A stretch of DNA of 64,000 bases from Yersinia proxima (GCF_902170785.1 NZ_CABHYG010000004.1:62001-126000); one strand, 5' to 3'; positions 20,388-30,474 are shown, counted from the first letter of the stretch. The notes: generated by a model from the sequence alone, not told the origin. Numbers and translations are program-made.

Positions 20388-21452
20388 TTACTTATCTATG
20401 CCCTTTTCCGGCATGGGAATATGCATCGTTGTTTGCAGTAACCCCTTAGACTTATTAAATATCTTAATGCCGTTTTCACGTCCTGCCCGGCGAGCACGTT
20501 GCTCTTCTTGAGGTAGCTTCAGTTCTTCCTGACAAATCGGGCTACAGCAACCTTCAAATTTTGCAGCACAAGCGGGGCACTGAATAAATAGCAAGTGGCA
20601 GCCATCATTCTTACAGTTAGTATGTGTGTCGCTCGGTGTGCCACATTGATGGCAATGCGCGATAACATCATCCGAGATCCGCTCACCCATCCGCTCATCA
20701 AAAACAAAGTTTTTACCTATAAATTTAAGTGGCAAACCTTGTTCTTTGGCTTTGCGGGCATATTCGATAATCCCGCCTTCGACGTGATAGACGTTTTTAA
20801 AACCATTATGCAACATATAGGCACTGGCTTTCTCACAGCGAATCCCACCAGTGCAATACATAACAATATTCTTCTCTTTGTCATGTTGTAGCATATCAAC
20901 TGCCATCGGCAATTGTTCGCGGAAAGTATCCGAAGGAACTTCTATCGCATTTTCGAAATGGCCTACTTCATATTCATAATGATTACGCATATCGACGAAC
21001 AAGGTATCGGGGTCATCAATCATCTGATTAACCTGATCGGCCTTCAGATAGTGCCCGACGTTACTGGGATCGAAACTGTCATCATCGATGCCGTCAGCCA
21101 CAATGCGCTCGCGGACTTTCATACGCAGCACCCAAAATGACTTGCCGTCATCTTCATGCGCGACATTCAGCCGCACCTGGTCCAGCGCAGGATGTGCGGC
21201 AAACAGTGCCACTTTAAATTCATCATAACGGTTGGCAGGCACACTAATTTGGGCGTTGATGCCCTCTTTGGCCACATAAACCCGGCCGAAAACGCCGAGC
21301 TTAATAAATTGGCTATAGAGGTTATCGCGGAAGGCTTTGGCATCTTCCAATATGAAATATTTATAAAAAGAAACTGTGGTGCGCGGTTCGGTTTCAGCCA
21401 ACATGCGCGCTTTAAGTTCCTCATTAGAAATTCGGTTATGTAACACTGGCAT
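20388..21452 (-). CDS. trhO: tRNA uridine(34) hydroxylase TrhO (rhodanese family, YceA)
   Basis: TrhO makes 5-hydroxyuridine at position 34 of certain tRNAs, using O2. The 354-residue protein has an N-terminal acylphosphatase-like domain, a rhodanese domain with the active-site cysteine in [14 protein letters not shown], and a C-terminal cysteine cluster ([19 protein letters not shown]). It is the YceA ortholog, normally adjacent to lpxL. Here the ttr locus separates the two. Confidence 0.95.
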   Translation of the reverse strand: MPVLHNRISNEELKARMLAETEPRTTVSFYKYFILEDAKAFRDNLYSQFIKLGVFGRVYVAKEGINAQISVPANRYDEFKVALFAAHPALDQVRLNVAHEDDGKSFWVLRMKVRERIVADGIDDDSFDPSNVGHYLKADQVNQMIDDPDTLFVDMRNHYEYEVGHFENAIEVPSDTFREQLPMAVDMLQHDKEKNIVMYCTGGIRCEKASAYMLHNGFKNVYHVEGGIIEYARKAKEQGLPLKFIGKNFVFDERMGERISDDVIAHCHQCGTPSDTHTNCKNDGCHLLFIQCPACAAKFEGCCSPICQEELKLPQEEQRARRAGRENGIKIFNKSKGLLQTTMHIPMPEKGIDK

Positions 21453-21629
21453 GGTGTACTTTCCTGTCTTTCAGAGAGGTTACTGATAAATATTTAATTA
21501 CTGCTCAATGGGTTACGTAAGTCATTCGACTGCTAACCAGGGTAAATCATCGCGCAATAGAACTGATGTTTTGGCACCGGTCACCCCGTGCGGCGCATAT
21601 AATACCTGAAACACCGACAGGGCACATCT

Positions 21630-21788
21630 TTAGCGGCAATTTCGATCGGTAAAAGCGGAGAGAACGATGCCGGTAAGTAAAGTAACTCCAGCGGTAATCA
21701 GTAACGTTTTGCTCTGCCAATCGGCACCGAAATAACCCAATATGCCCCCGACGACCAATAATCCCGCACTGAGTTTTGCAGCTGTCAT
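21630..21788 (-). CDS. Small two-span membrane protein of unknown function
   Basis: This 52-residue product starts MTAAKLSAGLLVVGG and has two hydrophobic spans (about residues 6-20 and 29-46) separated by a short polar turn (ADWQSKT). GGAGAG lies eight bases upstream of the ATG at 21788. An 11-codon longer reading from 21821 lacks that support. It lies alone between trhO and the end of ttrA, on their strand. I do not recognise the family. Confidence 0.6.
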   Translation of the reverse strand: MTAAKLSAGLLVVGGILGYFGADWQSKTLLITAGVTLLTGIVLSAFTDRNCR

Positions 21789-21866
21789 CGACGGCTCTCC
21801 GATAAGAATGAATAACACCACGTAAGTGACTAACCAATAAATACACCAGCACTATCATAACGCAGA

Positions 21867-21900
21867 AATAAAAAATCCCTCTGCAAGTGAGAGGGATTTA
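21867..21900 (-). terminator. Terminator of the ttrBCA operon
   Basis: AAATCCCTC and GAGGGATTT pair perfectly over a nine-base loop. Read on the minus strand this runs into TTTTTTATTT, about 30 bp past the ttrA stop. Confidence 0.9.
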
Positions 21901-21928
21901 TTTATTCTTCGGTTTAAATTGTCGTGTA

Positions 21929-24900
21929 TTAGCTTATTCGTTGCAATTTAGCCGGTAGCCCCTGCCTGACTGCCGCACCACTCACCCAATCGAGCCAGGT
22001 GTTGGGGACTTCTCTGGTGGGATCAGTAAAACCGAGATCATTCAAATTGCTTCCCTGGCCGATTCGTGGGTCTGACGCCATCACTACGCCATCCAGTGTG
22101 TGGGTTCTGGCGCCCATTTCGCGATGACCATAACCATGTTCAATGGCAACAACACCAGGCATAACGCCATCCAATAGACTGACTTGCACCTCCATCTGCC
22201 CTCCTGGGGTCATTAACCGCACAATATCACCATGTTGAATACCATTGCGCTGCGCATCTTGCGGGTTGATCGCCACCAGATTGGTGGATTTGACCGCACG
22301 TAGACGCTCAATCATCGCCGTTGAGCTGCTCATCAGATGAGATTTAAATGACATCAAGCGTAATGGCCAGTCGGCTGCCGGATAATGCTGGAACACATCT
22401 GAGCCGTCCGCCAGGCGCGGCGGATACCAGGTCGGGCAGCCGCTGTAGCGCTCGCCGGTAATGGCATGGTGATGTTTCGCCACATTTTCATTCCAGATTT
22501 GTAGTGGTTTTTTCCATTGCGGCCCGGTAGCGTCACCGTTCCAGCTTTTCTCATACGGCGCAAACCGCCCACCACGCGCCAGCAAATAAGCCACACGCCG
22601 CTGCTCGTCTTGGTACAAACTACGCTGAAGTGCAGGCCATAGACGATCGACGCCCGTTAGGCGCAATTCGTCATCAGCAGCCGCTGGCAGCGGCTTTTCG
22701 CCACCATAGGCAATATTGGCCGCCGCGCGTAAGTAATAATCTTCCGCGCGATCCAGCGACAAACTATTCCCCTCACTGTCCTGCATGGCATTGGCCCCAA
22801 ACCCTGGTAGCTTCATCGCCTTGGCAACAGCAATCAAGAAACTCTCCATTGCCACCGGTTCACCTTGTGCGGTGCGGGCGGTGCGTGGTTCCACCACTGG
22901 CCAACGAGCGGTGCTGGCCTTCACTAGCACACCAGCCCACGGCGCACTGAACCCCCAACTCTCAAAATTATGCGTGTCCGGCACGATATAATCTGCCAAC
23001 GCGGTGGTTTCATTCATAAAAGCATCGATAGCGATGAATAAGGGTAACTGACGGGGGTCTTGCAACCGCTCTTCAATGAGATTGCGTAGACCCGCCACCC
23101 CATACAGCGGGTTGGTCATATGGCTTATCCAGGCTTTCAGCGGATAGGGGTAACCCGCCAGCGCTGGGGCTAATTGTTCGGTTAACTGCCCGCCAACAAA
23201 CGGATACCACGGGCCACGGGCCGGATAACCTGATTGCCCTTGTTGGATTTTCTGCTGATATTCTTCTGACTTTTCATAAGGCTGTTTACTGCGCGATAGC
23301 GGTAGTCCCTTTGGTTTAACCATGCCGACAAAGGTGGCTAACTGGTAACGTGGCCCATCAGCAAAACCATCAAACTTACCACCGCCGACCGACACGCCGC
23401 CTTTCAGGTTGAGATTACCAATCATGGCATTCAACATCATGACTGCCCAGGTGGTGTAAAACCCGTTGCCCCCCATCATACCGCCATGTGAAATCACCGC
23501 AGCCTGACGCTGATAAGCAGTGAACTCGCGGGCTAAACCAATAATTGTTGCCTCCGGCACGCCGCATTGCTGACTGTATTCGGCCAGCGTAAAGCGCGCG
23601 GCGGCTTGTTGCAGGCATGTCATACCCGATTGCACTTGTACCTTTTGACCATCATGCAAGGTGACGTCTTGGGTGACGAACAATTCGGCCTGTAACATCT
23701 GAGCGGCGGGTTGTAGCGCTCCATCGATGGCTTGCGCTAATACCGGGCCTTCTTCTCCCTCAGCGACGGGTTCGCCACTCAACATATTGGCGCGTAAAAA
23801 CTGCCCCGCCAGCGGATGGGTTTCTGTGGTGATAACCAAATGGCTGGCATTAGTCCAACTGCGCTCCCCGGCGGCTTGCATCGCCATTTCTCCAGGAATG
23901 GCAAGATAAGCGTGGTTAAACCGATGCTGTTCGATAATCCAGCGGATGATTCCCATCGCCAGTGCGGCGTCGGTTCCCGGCAGCACCGGAACCCAGCGGT
24001 TATGCTGATTGGCCAGTGTGGTGGTCAGCGGCAAAGCAGGAGCGACCACTACATAATTGAAATCATCCCGTTGGCGGGCATTGGCTAACTGTCGCCCCTG
24101 ACGTTTAAACGGGTTACCCGATTGCGCCGGTGAAGTTCCCAAAAACAGGGCGAAACGGACGTTATCCCAATCAGGCTTAACATGGGCATTTTTGTCCAAA
24201 TCCCCCATCAACGCACCAGAACCGGCACGGTAGGCCAGCCCACAATAAGCACCGTGACTACCCAAGTTTTTGGTGCCAAATGCCTGATTAGCAAAGCGCT
24301 GAATAAAAGCATCTCGCCCATCATCACCGGCATTGGTTACCAGCAATTGGTTAGCTTTCGGGCCTAAAGAGGGCTGCTTAGCATCAATCGGTGTAGCCAG
24401 ATCACGGATAGCGCGCAGCCCCTCAACCGGCCCCTCACCAAATAAATCGCCGCCCTCGGTCACCTCGGCGACTAATTGTTCAAAACTGATACGCTGCCAT
24501 TTACCACTACCGCGCGGCCCCACTCGCTTCATCGGTTCCGTGATGCGGTAAGGACTATCGACACCTTCCAACAGGGTTGCCCCGCGGGCACAAGCGGTTG
24601 AGCGCCCGGTCATGCCCTGCTCACCGCCAAGACGTTGCAGCGCTTCGCCTACCGGTAATTGATAGGGGAAGTGGTGGTCATGAGATAAGGGGTGGTAAGG
24701 GTTACCAGCGATGCGCAGGATCTTGTTCTGCTGGGTATCGACCCGCACCCGTAAGCCGCATAGCGTCCAACAGCCAAAACATTGTGTCATGGACACAGCC
24801 TGCTGAGGATTGGCTTGCCACTGTGGTCCGACTCGTCCTTCTGTTGGCAAAGCATTACCACTGATGGGGTCAAGTGTCAGTTTGCCCGCACTGCCGTCCA

Positions 24901-25012
24901 CCAATCCAGCCAGTGTTTTGCGCGCGACCGCATGGTAGCTGGCACCAAACGCCATTACGCCACCCAAGGCTAAGCTGCCCTTTAACCATTGACGCCGTGT
25001 AGACTTAGCCAT
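21929..25012 (-). CDS. ttrA: Tetrathionate reductase catalytic subunit TtrA
   Basis: TtrA is the periplasmic molybdopterin (bis-MGD) subunit of the DMSO-reductase family that reduces tetrathionate to thiosulfate. The chosen start (MAKSTRRQWLKGS) gives 1,027 residues and exposes a canonical twin-arginine signal (TRRQWLKG) with a hydrophobic run. The N-terminal iron-sulfur motif is CFGCWTLC plus a distant Cys in TACARGA. The likely molybdenum ligand is the cysteine of GSHGAYCGLAY. The gene overlaps the ttrC stop by eight bases, so translation is probably coupled. A 10-codon longer reading would disrupt the signal layout. Confidence 0.95.
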   Translation of the reverse strand: MAKSTRRQWLKGSLALGGVMAFGASYHAVARKTLAGLVDGSAGKLTLDPISGNALPTEGRVGPQWQANPQQAVSMTQCFGCWTLCGLRVRVDTQQNKILRIAGNPYHPLSHDHHFPYQLPVGEALQRLGGEQGMTGRSTACARGATLLEGVDSPYRITEPMKRVGPRGSGKWQRISFEQLVAEVTEGGDLFGEGPVEGLRAIRDLATPIDAKQPSLGPKANQLLVTNAGDDGRDAFIQRFANQAFGTKNLGSHGAYCGLAYRAGSGALMGDLDKNAHVKPDWDNVRFALFLGTSPAQSGNPFKRQGRQLANARQRDDFNYVVVAPALPLTTTLANQHNRWVPVLPGTDAALAMGIIRWIIEQHRFNHAYLAIPGEMAMQAAGERSWTNASHLVITTETHPLAGQFLRANMLSGEPVAEGEEGPVLAQAIDGALQPAAQMLQAELFVTQDVTLHDGQKVQVQSGMTCLQQAAARFTLAEYSQQCGVPEATIIGLAREFTAYQRQAAVISHGGMMGGNGFYTTWAVMMLNAMIGNLNLKGGVSVGGGKFDGFADGPRYQLATFVGMVKPKGLPLSRSKQPYEKSEEYQQKIQQGQSGYPARGPWYPFVGGQLTEQLAPALAGYPYPLKAWISHMTNPLYGVAGLRNLIEERLQDPRQLPLFIAIDAFMNETTALADYIVPDTHNFESWGFSAPWAGVLVKASTARWPVVEPRTARTAQGEPVAMESFLIAVAKAMKLPGFGANAMQDSEGNSLSLDRAEDYYLRAAANIAYGGEKPLPAAADDELRLTGVDRLWPALQRSLYQDEQRRVAYLLARGGRFAPYEKSWNGDATGPQWKKPLQIWNENVAKHHHAITGERYSGCPTWYPPRLADGSDVFQHYPAADWPLRLMSFKSHLMSSSTAMIERLRAVKSTNLVAINPQDAQRNGIQHGDIVRLMTPGGQMEVQVSLLDGVMPGVVAIEHGYGHREMGARTHTLDGVVMASDPRIGQGSNLNDLGFTDPTREVPNTWLDWVSGAAVRQGLPAKLQRIS

Positions 25013-26069
25013 GATGTATTTCCCCTTCCACTCGGTTTGCACCTGTTACTTTTTGTTCAAGCCATTTGACACCTTCGCGGATAGCAATGATTGCTGCGAC
25101 CCATAATCCGAAAGTGCCAATAATTGCCAGCAATCCTTCGCTGCCCAACGGCAAGGTGTAAGGGTTGGCTAACACATTGTATTTAGGCAAGGTTTGCGTT
25201 TGCATCAGTAGCAACCAGCGCACTGACCAGCACAATGTCAGTGCGATCAATGCCTGAGTTGCTATCACGGGAGTGGATAATGTTTTTCTGCCATTGAATA
25301 GAGCCAACCCGAATAACAGCAACCACAGCACCAGCGGAAATAGTGCGATGAATGGCGACTGAACAGCCCAATGGCGCAGAGCTTGGGCGGAAGGGTTATT
25401 ACCGCTGGCCCATAGCAGCGTAACTAATGCCAGCGCCCCTAAACTGATCAGTTGCCAGCGCGCCAGCGGGCGTTGATATTGCGGTTCACGCCATAGCCAT
25501 AGCGCCAACAAAGAGGGAATGGCTTGACAGGCAGTCAGGAAAATAAACAGCGGTAACCACCAGCTAAACCACAGCGGTTGGGCGCGTAATATCGATACCT
25601 CTCGCCCGGTGTAAAGCAAAATGCTGATGGCGGAAAGCCCACAAAGCAGTGCCAACCCGGCCAGCAGCCGTGGCAAAGGTTTGGCCTTTAACCGGCTATA
25701 AATCAGCGCCAGAAAATAGCCCATAACCAACAGGCTAAACAGCGGCAAAAAAATGGAACCCCATGACATCCACGACCATGGGGTGAAATGCGCATAAAAA
25801 TGCCAAACACGAGCCGGTTGATGAAGATCCGCATTTAGCGCCAGAGGGGCAACTATAACGGTGGTCACCGCCAGCATCAGTGCGGCGAACTCCCATTGAC
25901 TTTGCTGCGCGGACAACTTTCCTTGACGGGCGCAGATGCGCTGCCCGCCCGCAAACAGCACCGCGCCGCACGCCAGCCCAATAAAGAAGAAATATTGCAC
26001 GGCCCAAGGTAGCCAGGCGATATCCTGCGGGCGAGCCAGAATTTCACGGATCATCGTTTCCTGGATCAT
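25005..26069 (-). CDS. ttrC: Tetrathionate reductase membrane subunit TtrC
   Basis: TtrC is the integral-membrane quinol-oxidising anchor of the NrfD/PsrC type that passes electrons to TtrB and TtrA. Its 354 residues contain about nine hydrophobic spans, starting with WLPWAVQYFFFIGLACGAVLF. The start overlaps the ttrB stop in an ATGA, and its end overlaps the ttrA start by eight bases. All three genes therefore form one translationally coupled operon in the order B-C-A, as in Salmonella. Confidence 0.93.
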   Translation of the reverse strand: MIQETMIREILARPQDIAWLPWAVQYFFFIGLACGAVLFAGGQRICARQGKLSAQQSQWEFAALMLAVTTVIVAPLALNADLHQPARVWHFYAHFTPWSWMSWGSIFLPLFSLLVMGYFLALIYSRLKAKPLPRLLAGLALLCGLSAISILLYTGREVSILRAQPLWFSWWLPLFIFLTACQAIPSLLALWLWREPQYQRPLARWQLISLGALALVTLLWASGNNPSAQALRHWAVQSPFIALFPLVLWLLLFGLALFNGRKTLSTPVIATQALIALTLCWSVRWLLLMQTQTLPKYNVLANPYTLPLGSEGLLAIIGTFGLWVAAIIAIREGVKWLEQKVTGANRVEGEIHHG

Positions 26070-26800
26070 GCATGAACCTCCTGCCAGAGCGCTGGTTGGC
26101 CTGGTAATGGCTGAGTAAACACCTCGTTTAGTCCGAGATAAAACACCTGTGGATGGGTACCTTGCTCCGGCTTCAATACTTTGATGTCAGCGGCATGCTC
26201 CAATAGCATGTTGCGCAATGTGCTGTTGCCATCACGCAAGTCACCAATAATCCGCGCCCCACCGACACAGGACTCCACGCAGGCTGGCAATAATCCGGCA
26301 TCAAGGCGGTGAACACAGAAAGTACATTTATCTGCCGTTTGAGTGCTGTGATTGATAAATCGCGCTTCATAAGGGCAAGCCTGCACACAATAGGCGCAAC
26401 CTACGCAGCGGGTATTATCAATTACCACAATGCCGTCTTGCCGCTGATAAGTGGCTTGTACCGGGCAGACCGGCACACAAGGCGGGTTATCACAGTGATT
26501 ACATAAACGAGGCAGTAATACGTTAGTGACACTTTCTGCCCCCGATAGCGCAATCTGATACTGATTAACAGTGGTGCGGAACTGGCCTTGCGGCAGTTGG
26601 TTTTCAATGGCGCAACTGACGGTGCATGCCTGGCAACCAATGCAGCGGCGTAAATCAATCAACATGGCATAGCGCCGTTTGATATCACCTTGTTTGCGCA
26701 CCGGCTCCATCTGCCAACCCGCATCAGCTAATGGCACCAGTGCGGTTCCGGCTGTTAACACCCCCAGACGCTGTAGAAATGCTCTCTTCCCTTGATCCAT
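26066..26800 (-). CDS. ttrB: Tetrathionate reductase iron-sulfur subunit TtrB
   Basis: TtrB is a periplasmic electron-transfer subunit with four 4Fe-4S clusters. The 244-residue protein has cysteine clusters in CIGCQACTVSC, CNHCDNPPCVPVC, CVGCAYCVQAC and CTFCVHR...CVESC. The N-terminus is MDQGKRAFLQRLGV followed by a hydrophobic run. It is a Tat signal in which the first of the two arginines is lysine. The same natural KR exception has been reported for Salmonella TtrB. It is the first gene of the operon, divergent from ttrS. Confidence 0.95.
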   Translation of the reverse strand: MDQGKRAFLQRLGVLTAGTALVPLADAGWQMEPVRKQGDIKRRYAMLIDLRRCIGCQACTVSCAIENQLPQGQFRTTVNQYQIALSGAESVTNVLLPRLCNHCDNPPCVPVCPVQATYQRQDGIVVIDNTRCVGCAYCVQACPYEARFINHSTQTADKCTFCVHRLDAGLLPACVESCVGGARIIGDLRDGNSTLRNMLLEHAADIKVLKPEQGTHPQVFYLGLNEVFTQPLPGQPALWQEVHA

Positions 26801-26886
26801 TTTTTCTCACCCTCTTCTTGATACAGGGAGTGTAGAAATCGATGAGCAGAAGCCCTATTGTGGTTTTCCACATTCCCTTTAGGGAC

Positions 26887-26900
26887 TTGATCCAGGACAA
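26887..26900. promoter_or_regulatory. Possible FNR site in the ttrB-ttrS divergent promoter
   Basis: TTGAT-CCAG-GACAA has a perfect left FNR half-site and a degraded right half (3 of 5). It lies in the 138-bp divergent region, 87 bp from ttrB and 39 bp from ttrS. Salmonella ttr expression is known to need anaerobic FNR together with TtrRS. This is suggestive only. Confidence 0.4.
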
Positions 26901-26938
26901 TTGCACCCTGCGACGGGGATCATAAAAAAGGAACATGC

Positions 26939-28699
26939 ATGTATTTCAGAGTGCTGGCGATAATGCTGTTTGGCTGTATTTCTGCCGCCCACGCCCATGA
27001 TTGGACGATTGGTGTGCTGGCACTGCGCGGCGATGCTCAGGCACAAGCACATTGGCAACCGTTGGTCGATAATTTGAATCAACAACTGCCGGATCAGCAT
27101 TTTCAGTTATTGCCGCTGGACTTACATGCGATGAAAAACGCCGTGGCGCAGAATCGAATTGATTTTCTGCTCACCAATCCGGCGCAATATGTGCAGATTG
27201 ATAGCCACTTTCCGCTGCGTTGGTTAGTGTCTTTGCGCTCAAGTCATGAGCCAGATGGCACCAGTCGCAATGTGATTGGCAGTGTCATTTTGGTGCGGGC
27301 TGACAGTGATATCCACTCACCACTGGGGCTGACAGGCAAACGTGTCGGCGCGGTGTCACCTGAGGCTTTTGGCGGTTACTTATTGGGATACAAAGCATTA
27401 CGCGACGCAGGGTTACAACCTGAACAGGATTTCAAGCTGCATTTTTCTGGCTTTCCGGTAGATGCACTAATTTATTTGCTGCGTGATCGCGCCATTTCTG
27501 CAGCTATTGTCCCCACTTGCTTGCTGGAAGATATGCAAGCTGAAGGGTTGGTGCATGCCCGCGATTTTCGGCCATTACTGGCAAAACAAGCCACTATCCC
27601 CTGCCTGACCAGCACCGAGTTGTACCCAAACTGGTCATTTGCCGCGCTGTCACATGTGCCAGATCAGTTAGCCGATAATGTGACGCGAATTTTGCTCAAC
27701 CCCGCTGACAGCAAGGCCCCACAGTGGGGCGCCCCCTCCTCTACCAGCCAGGTTGAAACCCTGTTGCGCTCGGTCAATCAGCACCCGCAACAGCCCTATT
27801 TCTGGCAACAAATTCTCGATTGGGCGCAGCAGCACCGGCTGTTGATTGCCGCCATTGCGCTGATTCTGCTGCTGCTCGGCGCTAATCATATTTGGGTCGC
27901 CTTTCTGGTGCGCCGCCGCAGTCGCCAGCTTGAACAACTACACCAGCAACTCAGAATCAAGGAGGGCGCATTGGAACAAGCCCAACGGCTGAGTATTCTG
28001 GGCGAAATGGCATCGGGCTTTGCTCATGAACTGAACCAACCGCTTTCTGCTATTCAACATTATGCCGACGGCTGCGCTATTCGCCTGCAACGAGAGCAAG
28101 CGGATCATCCGTTATTACCCATTCTCGGGCAGATCAGTCAGCAGGCTCAACGCGGGGCCGATACCATTGCTAACTTGCGCTTGTGGGCAGGGAAATCCCC
28201 CACATCTGACAGGGCGACCACCAGCCAGCCGCTGCCAGAACTGCTGTTGCATCTGTGGCAATTATTAGGGGCAGAGCAACATCAACCGCCTTGCCAGCTA
28301 CATACCGATATTGACCCACAGATCGCGCTACATTTACCGCCGACCTTACTGGATCAGGTGTTATGCAACCTGATAACCAATAGTTTGCAAGCAGGTGCGC
28401 GGCAGTTATGGTTTAGTGCTCATCAGCAAGCTAACGCGGTGACACTGACATTGCAAGATGATGCCGGAGGATTGACCTCAGAGCAACTCAGCCAACCTTT
28501 TGCCCCTTTCCGCTCCAGCAAAAGTGAAGGCCTCGGCCTGGGTCTGGTGATTTGCCAGCGGCTAATAAACAGCCAGGGCGGAAATCTGACATTACGCAAT
28601 CAGGTTGCCACCAATGGCTATATGGGGTTGCATGTCATCGTGACGTTGCCACTTAACCCAAGCAAGGAGTTTAGTTTTGTCACTGATTCACCTGGTTGA
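26939..28699 (+). CDS. ttrS: Tetrathionate sensor histidine kinase TtrS
   Basis: TtrS is the membrane sensor that detects tetrathionate and phosphorylates TtrR. The 586-residue protein has a signal peptide (about residues 1-19, ending AHA) and a periplasmic PhnD-like binding domain (about 22-280; cysteines near 194 and 222). A single membrane span follows at about 302-323. The cytoplasmic kinase has the H-box at His363 (GFAHELNQPLS), an N-box in DQVLCNLITNSLQAG and a glycine box in GLGLGLVICQRL. It overlaps ttrR by 23 bases and is divergent from ttrBCA. Confidence 0.94.
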   Translation: MYFRVLAIMLFGCISAAHAHDWTIGVLALRGDAQAQAHWQPLVDNLNQQLPDQHFQLLPLDLHAMKNAVAQNRIDFLLTNPAQYVQIDSHFPLRWLVSLRSSHEPDGTSRNVIGSVILVRADSDIHSPLGLTGKRVGAVSPEAFGGYLLGYKALRDAGLQPEQDFKLHFSGFPVDALIYLLRDRAISAAIVPTCLLEDMQAEGLVHARDFRPLLAKQATIPCLTSTELYPNWSFAALSHVPDQLADNVTRILLNPADSKAPQWGAPSSTSQVETLLRSVNQHPQQPYFWQQILDWAQQHRLLIAAIALILLLLGANHIWVAFLVRRRSRQLEQLHQQLRIKEGALEQAQRLSILGEMASGFAHELNQPLSAIQHYADGCAIRLQREQADHPLLPILGQISQQAQRGADTIANLRLWAGKSPTSDRATTSQPLPELLLHLWQLLGAEQHQPPCQLHTDIDPQIALHLPPTLLDQVLCNLITNSLQAGARQLWFSAHQQANAVTLTLQDDAGGLTSEQLSQPFAPFRSSKSEGLGLGLVICQRLINSQGGNLTLRNQVATNGYMGLHVIVTLPLNPSKEFSFVTDSPG

Positions 28700-29261
28700 T
28701 GACGATATTGCTGTTACTGATGCCTGCCGTTTTTTACTGGAAAGCCTCGGCTACAAAGTGAAAGTGTGGCATGAGGGCGACCGTTTTCTGGCACAAGCCG
28801 ATTTATATCAGCCCGGCGTAGTATTGCTGGATATTCGCATGCCATTGCTTGATGGCACTGAGGTTTATGCCCGGATGCGCCAGTTAAACAGTACTCTGGC
28901 GGTGATATTTCTCACCGCGCACGGTGAAGTGCCACAAGCGGTCGAGCAAATGAAATTAGGAGCCGTCGATTTCCTACAAAAACCGGTCGCTACGGCACCG
29001 TTAATCGCAGCGTTACAACAGGGTTTTGTGCAATCGGAACAACTTGTCACCCGCCGACAGGTACAACTGCGTTATGCCTCACTGACCCCACGGGAGCAGA
29101 TGATCGCCCAATGGGTAATGCAAGGTTTGATTAATCGCGATATCGCGGATAGAGCCTGTGTCTCCGTTCGCACCGTCGAAGTCCATCGCGCCAAAGTGAT
29201 GGAAAAAATGGCCGTCAATAGTCTGGCCGAATTAGTCAGCCTATTAAATCCGATAAAATAG
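28677..29261 (+). CDS. ttrR: Tetrathionate response regulator TtrR (TTG start)
   Basis: TtrR is a FixJ/NarL-type response regulator that activates ttrBCA. The 194-residue protein has a receiver domain with the acidic pocket DDD at 8-10 and phospho-acceptor Asp52 in LLDIRMP. The conserved Thr is in FLTAHG and the Lys in LQKPV. A LuxR helix-turn-helix follows (LTPREQMIAQWV...RTVEVHRAKVMEKM). The start is TTG at 28677 with AAGGAG seven bases upstream, inside the 3' end of ttrS, so the two are translationally coupled. Confidence 0.94.
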   Translation: MSLIHLVDDDIAVTDACRFLLESLGYKVKVWHEGDRFLAQADLYQPGVVLLDIRMPLLDGTEVYARMRQLNSTLAVIFLTAHGEVPQAVEQMKLGAVDFLQKPVATAPLIAALQQGFVQSEQLVTRRQVQLRYASLTPREQMIAQWVMQGLINRDIADRACVSVRTVEVHRAKVMEKMAVNSLAELVSLLNPIK

Positions 29262-29493
29262 CCGAATTGACCTTGGTCATATAACAATCAAACAGGTAAT
29301 TAATCTGATGAAAACTTCAACAAAAGGGCATAAAAATGGCTTTTTGGTGCGGTCTTTTTTCCTGTAAGCCGCTAAAAATGCCACAATAGTCTACCTTAAA
29401 ACGACAGATAAACAGGTTGGTACAGGGCCTATTGAGGTTCTTTTATGAACTCTAGTGCACCATCAATAGCTGTCCGAACGAATAACAAGGACG

Positions 29494-30426
29494 ATGAAAA
29501 CAGATATGCAAGTTCCCTCTTTTAATCGCTCACTACTACATCCACGTTATTGGCTGACCTGGCTCGGCCTCGGTATTCTCTACCTGCTGGTGCTACTCCC
29601 CTACCCGGTGATTTATGCTATGGGCACCTCCCTTGGCCGCTTTTCCATGCGATTTCTTAAGCGACGCAAGCGCATTACGCAGCGCAATCTGGAGCTGTGT
29701 TTCCCGGATATGCCCAAAAGTGAACGAGACGAACTGCTGGTGAAGAATTTTGAATCCGTCGGCATGGGGCTATTTGAGACCGGTATGGCATGGTTTTGGC
29801 CCAATTGGCGTATTGAGCGTTGGTGCAGTGTTAGCGGGCTGGAACATATCCAAAAAGCGCGCGATGAAGGTAAAGGGGTTTTGTTAATAGGATTGCATTT
29901 CCTGACGCTGGAGCTGGGGGCGCGTATTTTTGGCATCTACAATCCAGGGATTGGTGTCTATCGGCCACATGATAATAAAGCGATGGATTGGATGCAGACT
30001 TGGGGCCGGATGCGCTCCAACAAAGCCATGCTGGATCGCAAAGATCTCAAAGGGATGATCCGCAGCCTTAAACAGGGTGAGATTATCTGGTATGCACCAG
30101 ACCATGATTACGGCCCACGCAGCAGTGTGTTTGTGCCGCTGTTTGCCGTTGATCAAGCCGCCACCACCACCGGGACTTATCTGCTGGTGCGCATGGGTAA
30201 ACCGGCCATTATTCCTTTCACCCCGCGCCGACTACCGGATGGGAAAGGCTATCAGCTGCTTTTACAGCCAGCGGTGGATAACTTCCCTCTGGATAATGAA
30301 GTCGAAGCTGCAGCATTTATGAATAAAGTGGTCGAGAAAGAGATTGAACGCGCGACGGATCAATACATGTGGCTCCACCGGCGTTTTAAAACCCGGCCAG
30401 AGGGCGCTCCTTCGCTATATGAGTAA
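29494..30426 (+). CDS. lpxL: Lipid A lauroyl acyltransferase LpxL (HtrB)
   Basis: LpxL is an inner-membrane acyltransferase that adds a secondary acyl chain from acyl-ACP to Kdo2-lipid IVA. The product has 310 residues with one N-terminal span (about 20-40). The HX4D/E catalytic motif is in GLHFLTLE, and [19 protein letters not shown] and [15 protein letters not shown] are intact. The cold-induced paralog LpxP is very similar. Position next to mdtG and (apart from the inserted ttr locus) trhO argues for LpxL. The start is ATG at 29494 right behind AAGGA; the alternative ATG at 29506 would give exactly the E. coli length of 306. Confidence 0.88.
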   Translation: MKTDMQVPSFNRSLLHPRYWLTWLGLGILYLLVLLPYPVIYAMGTSLGRFSMRFLKRRKRITQRNLELCFPDMPKSERDELLVKNFESVGMGLFETGMAWFWPNWRIERWCSVSGLEHIQKARDEGKGVLLIGLHFLTLELGARIFGIYNPGIGVYRPHDNKAMDWMQTWGRMRSNKAMLDRKDLKGMIRSLKQGEIIWYAPDHDYGPRSSVFVPLFAVDQAATTTGTYLLVRMGKPAIIPFTPRRLPDGKGYQLLLQPAVDNFPLDNEVEAAAFMNKVVEKEIERATDQYMWLHRRFKTRPEGAPSLYE

Positions 30427-30455
30427 TTAGCTTAGATCAAAATAATATAACCAAT

Positions 30456-30474
30456 GATAATGAGAATTAGTTTA
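30456..30474. promoter_or_regulatory. Fur-box-like site upstream of the doxX gene
   Basis: The 19-bp stretch beginning GATAATGAGAAT matches the Fur consensus GATAATGATAATCATTATC at 14 of 19 positions, including the first eight. It lies 30 bp past the lpxL stop. The only downstream same-strand gene is the DoxX protein at 30725, with an ERIC element in between. Confidence 0.45.
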
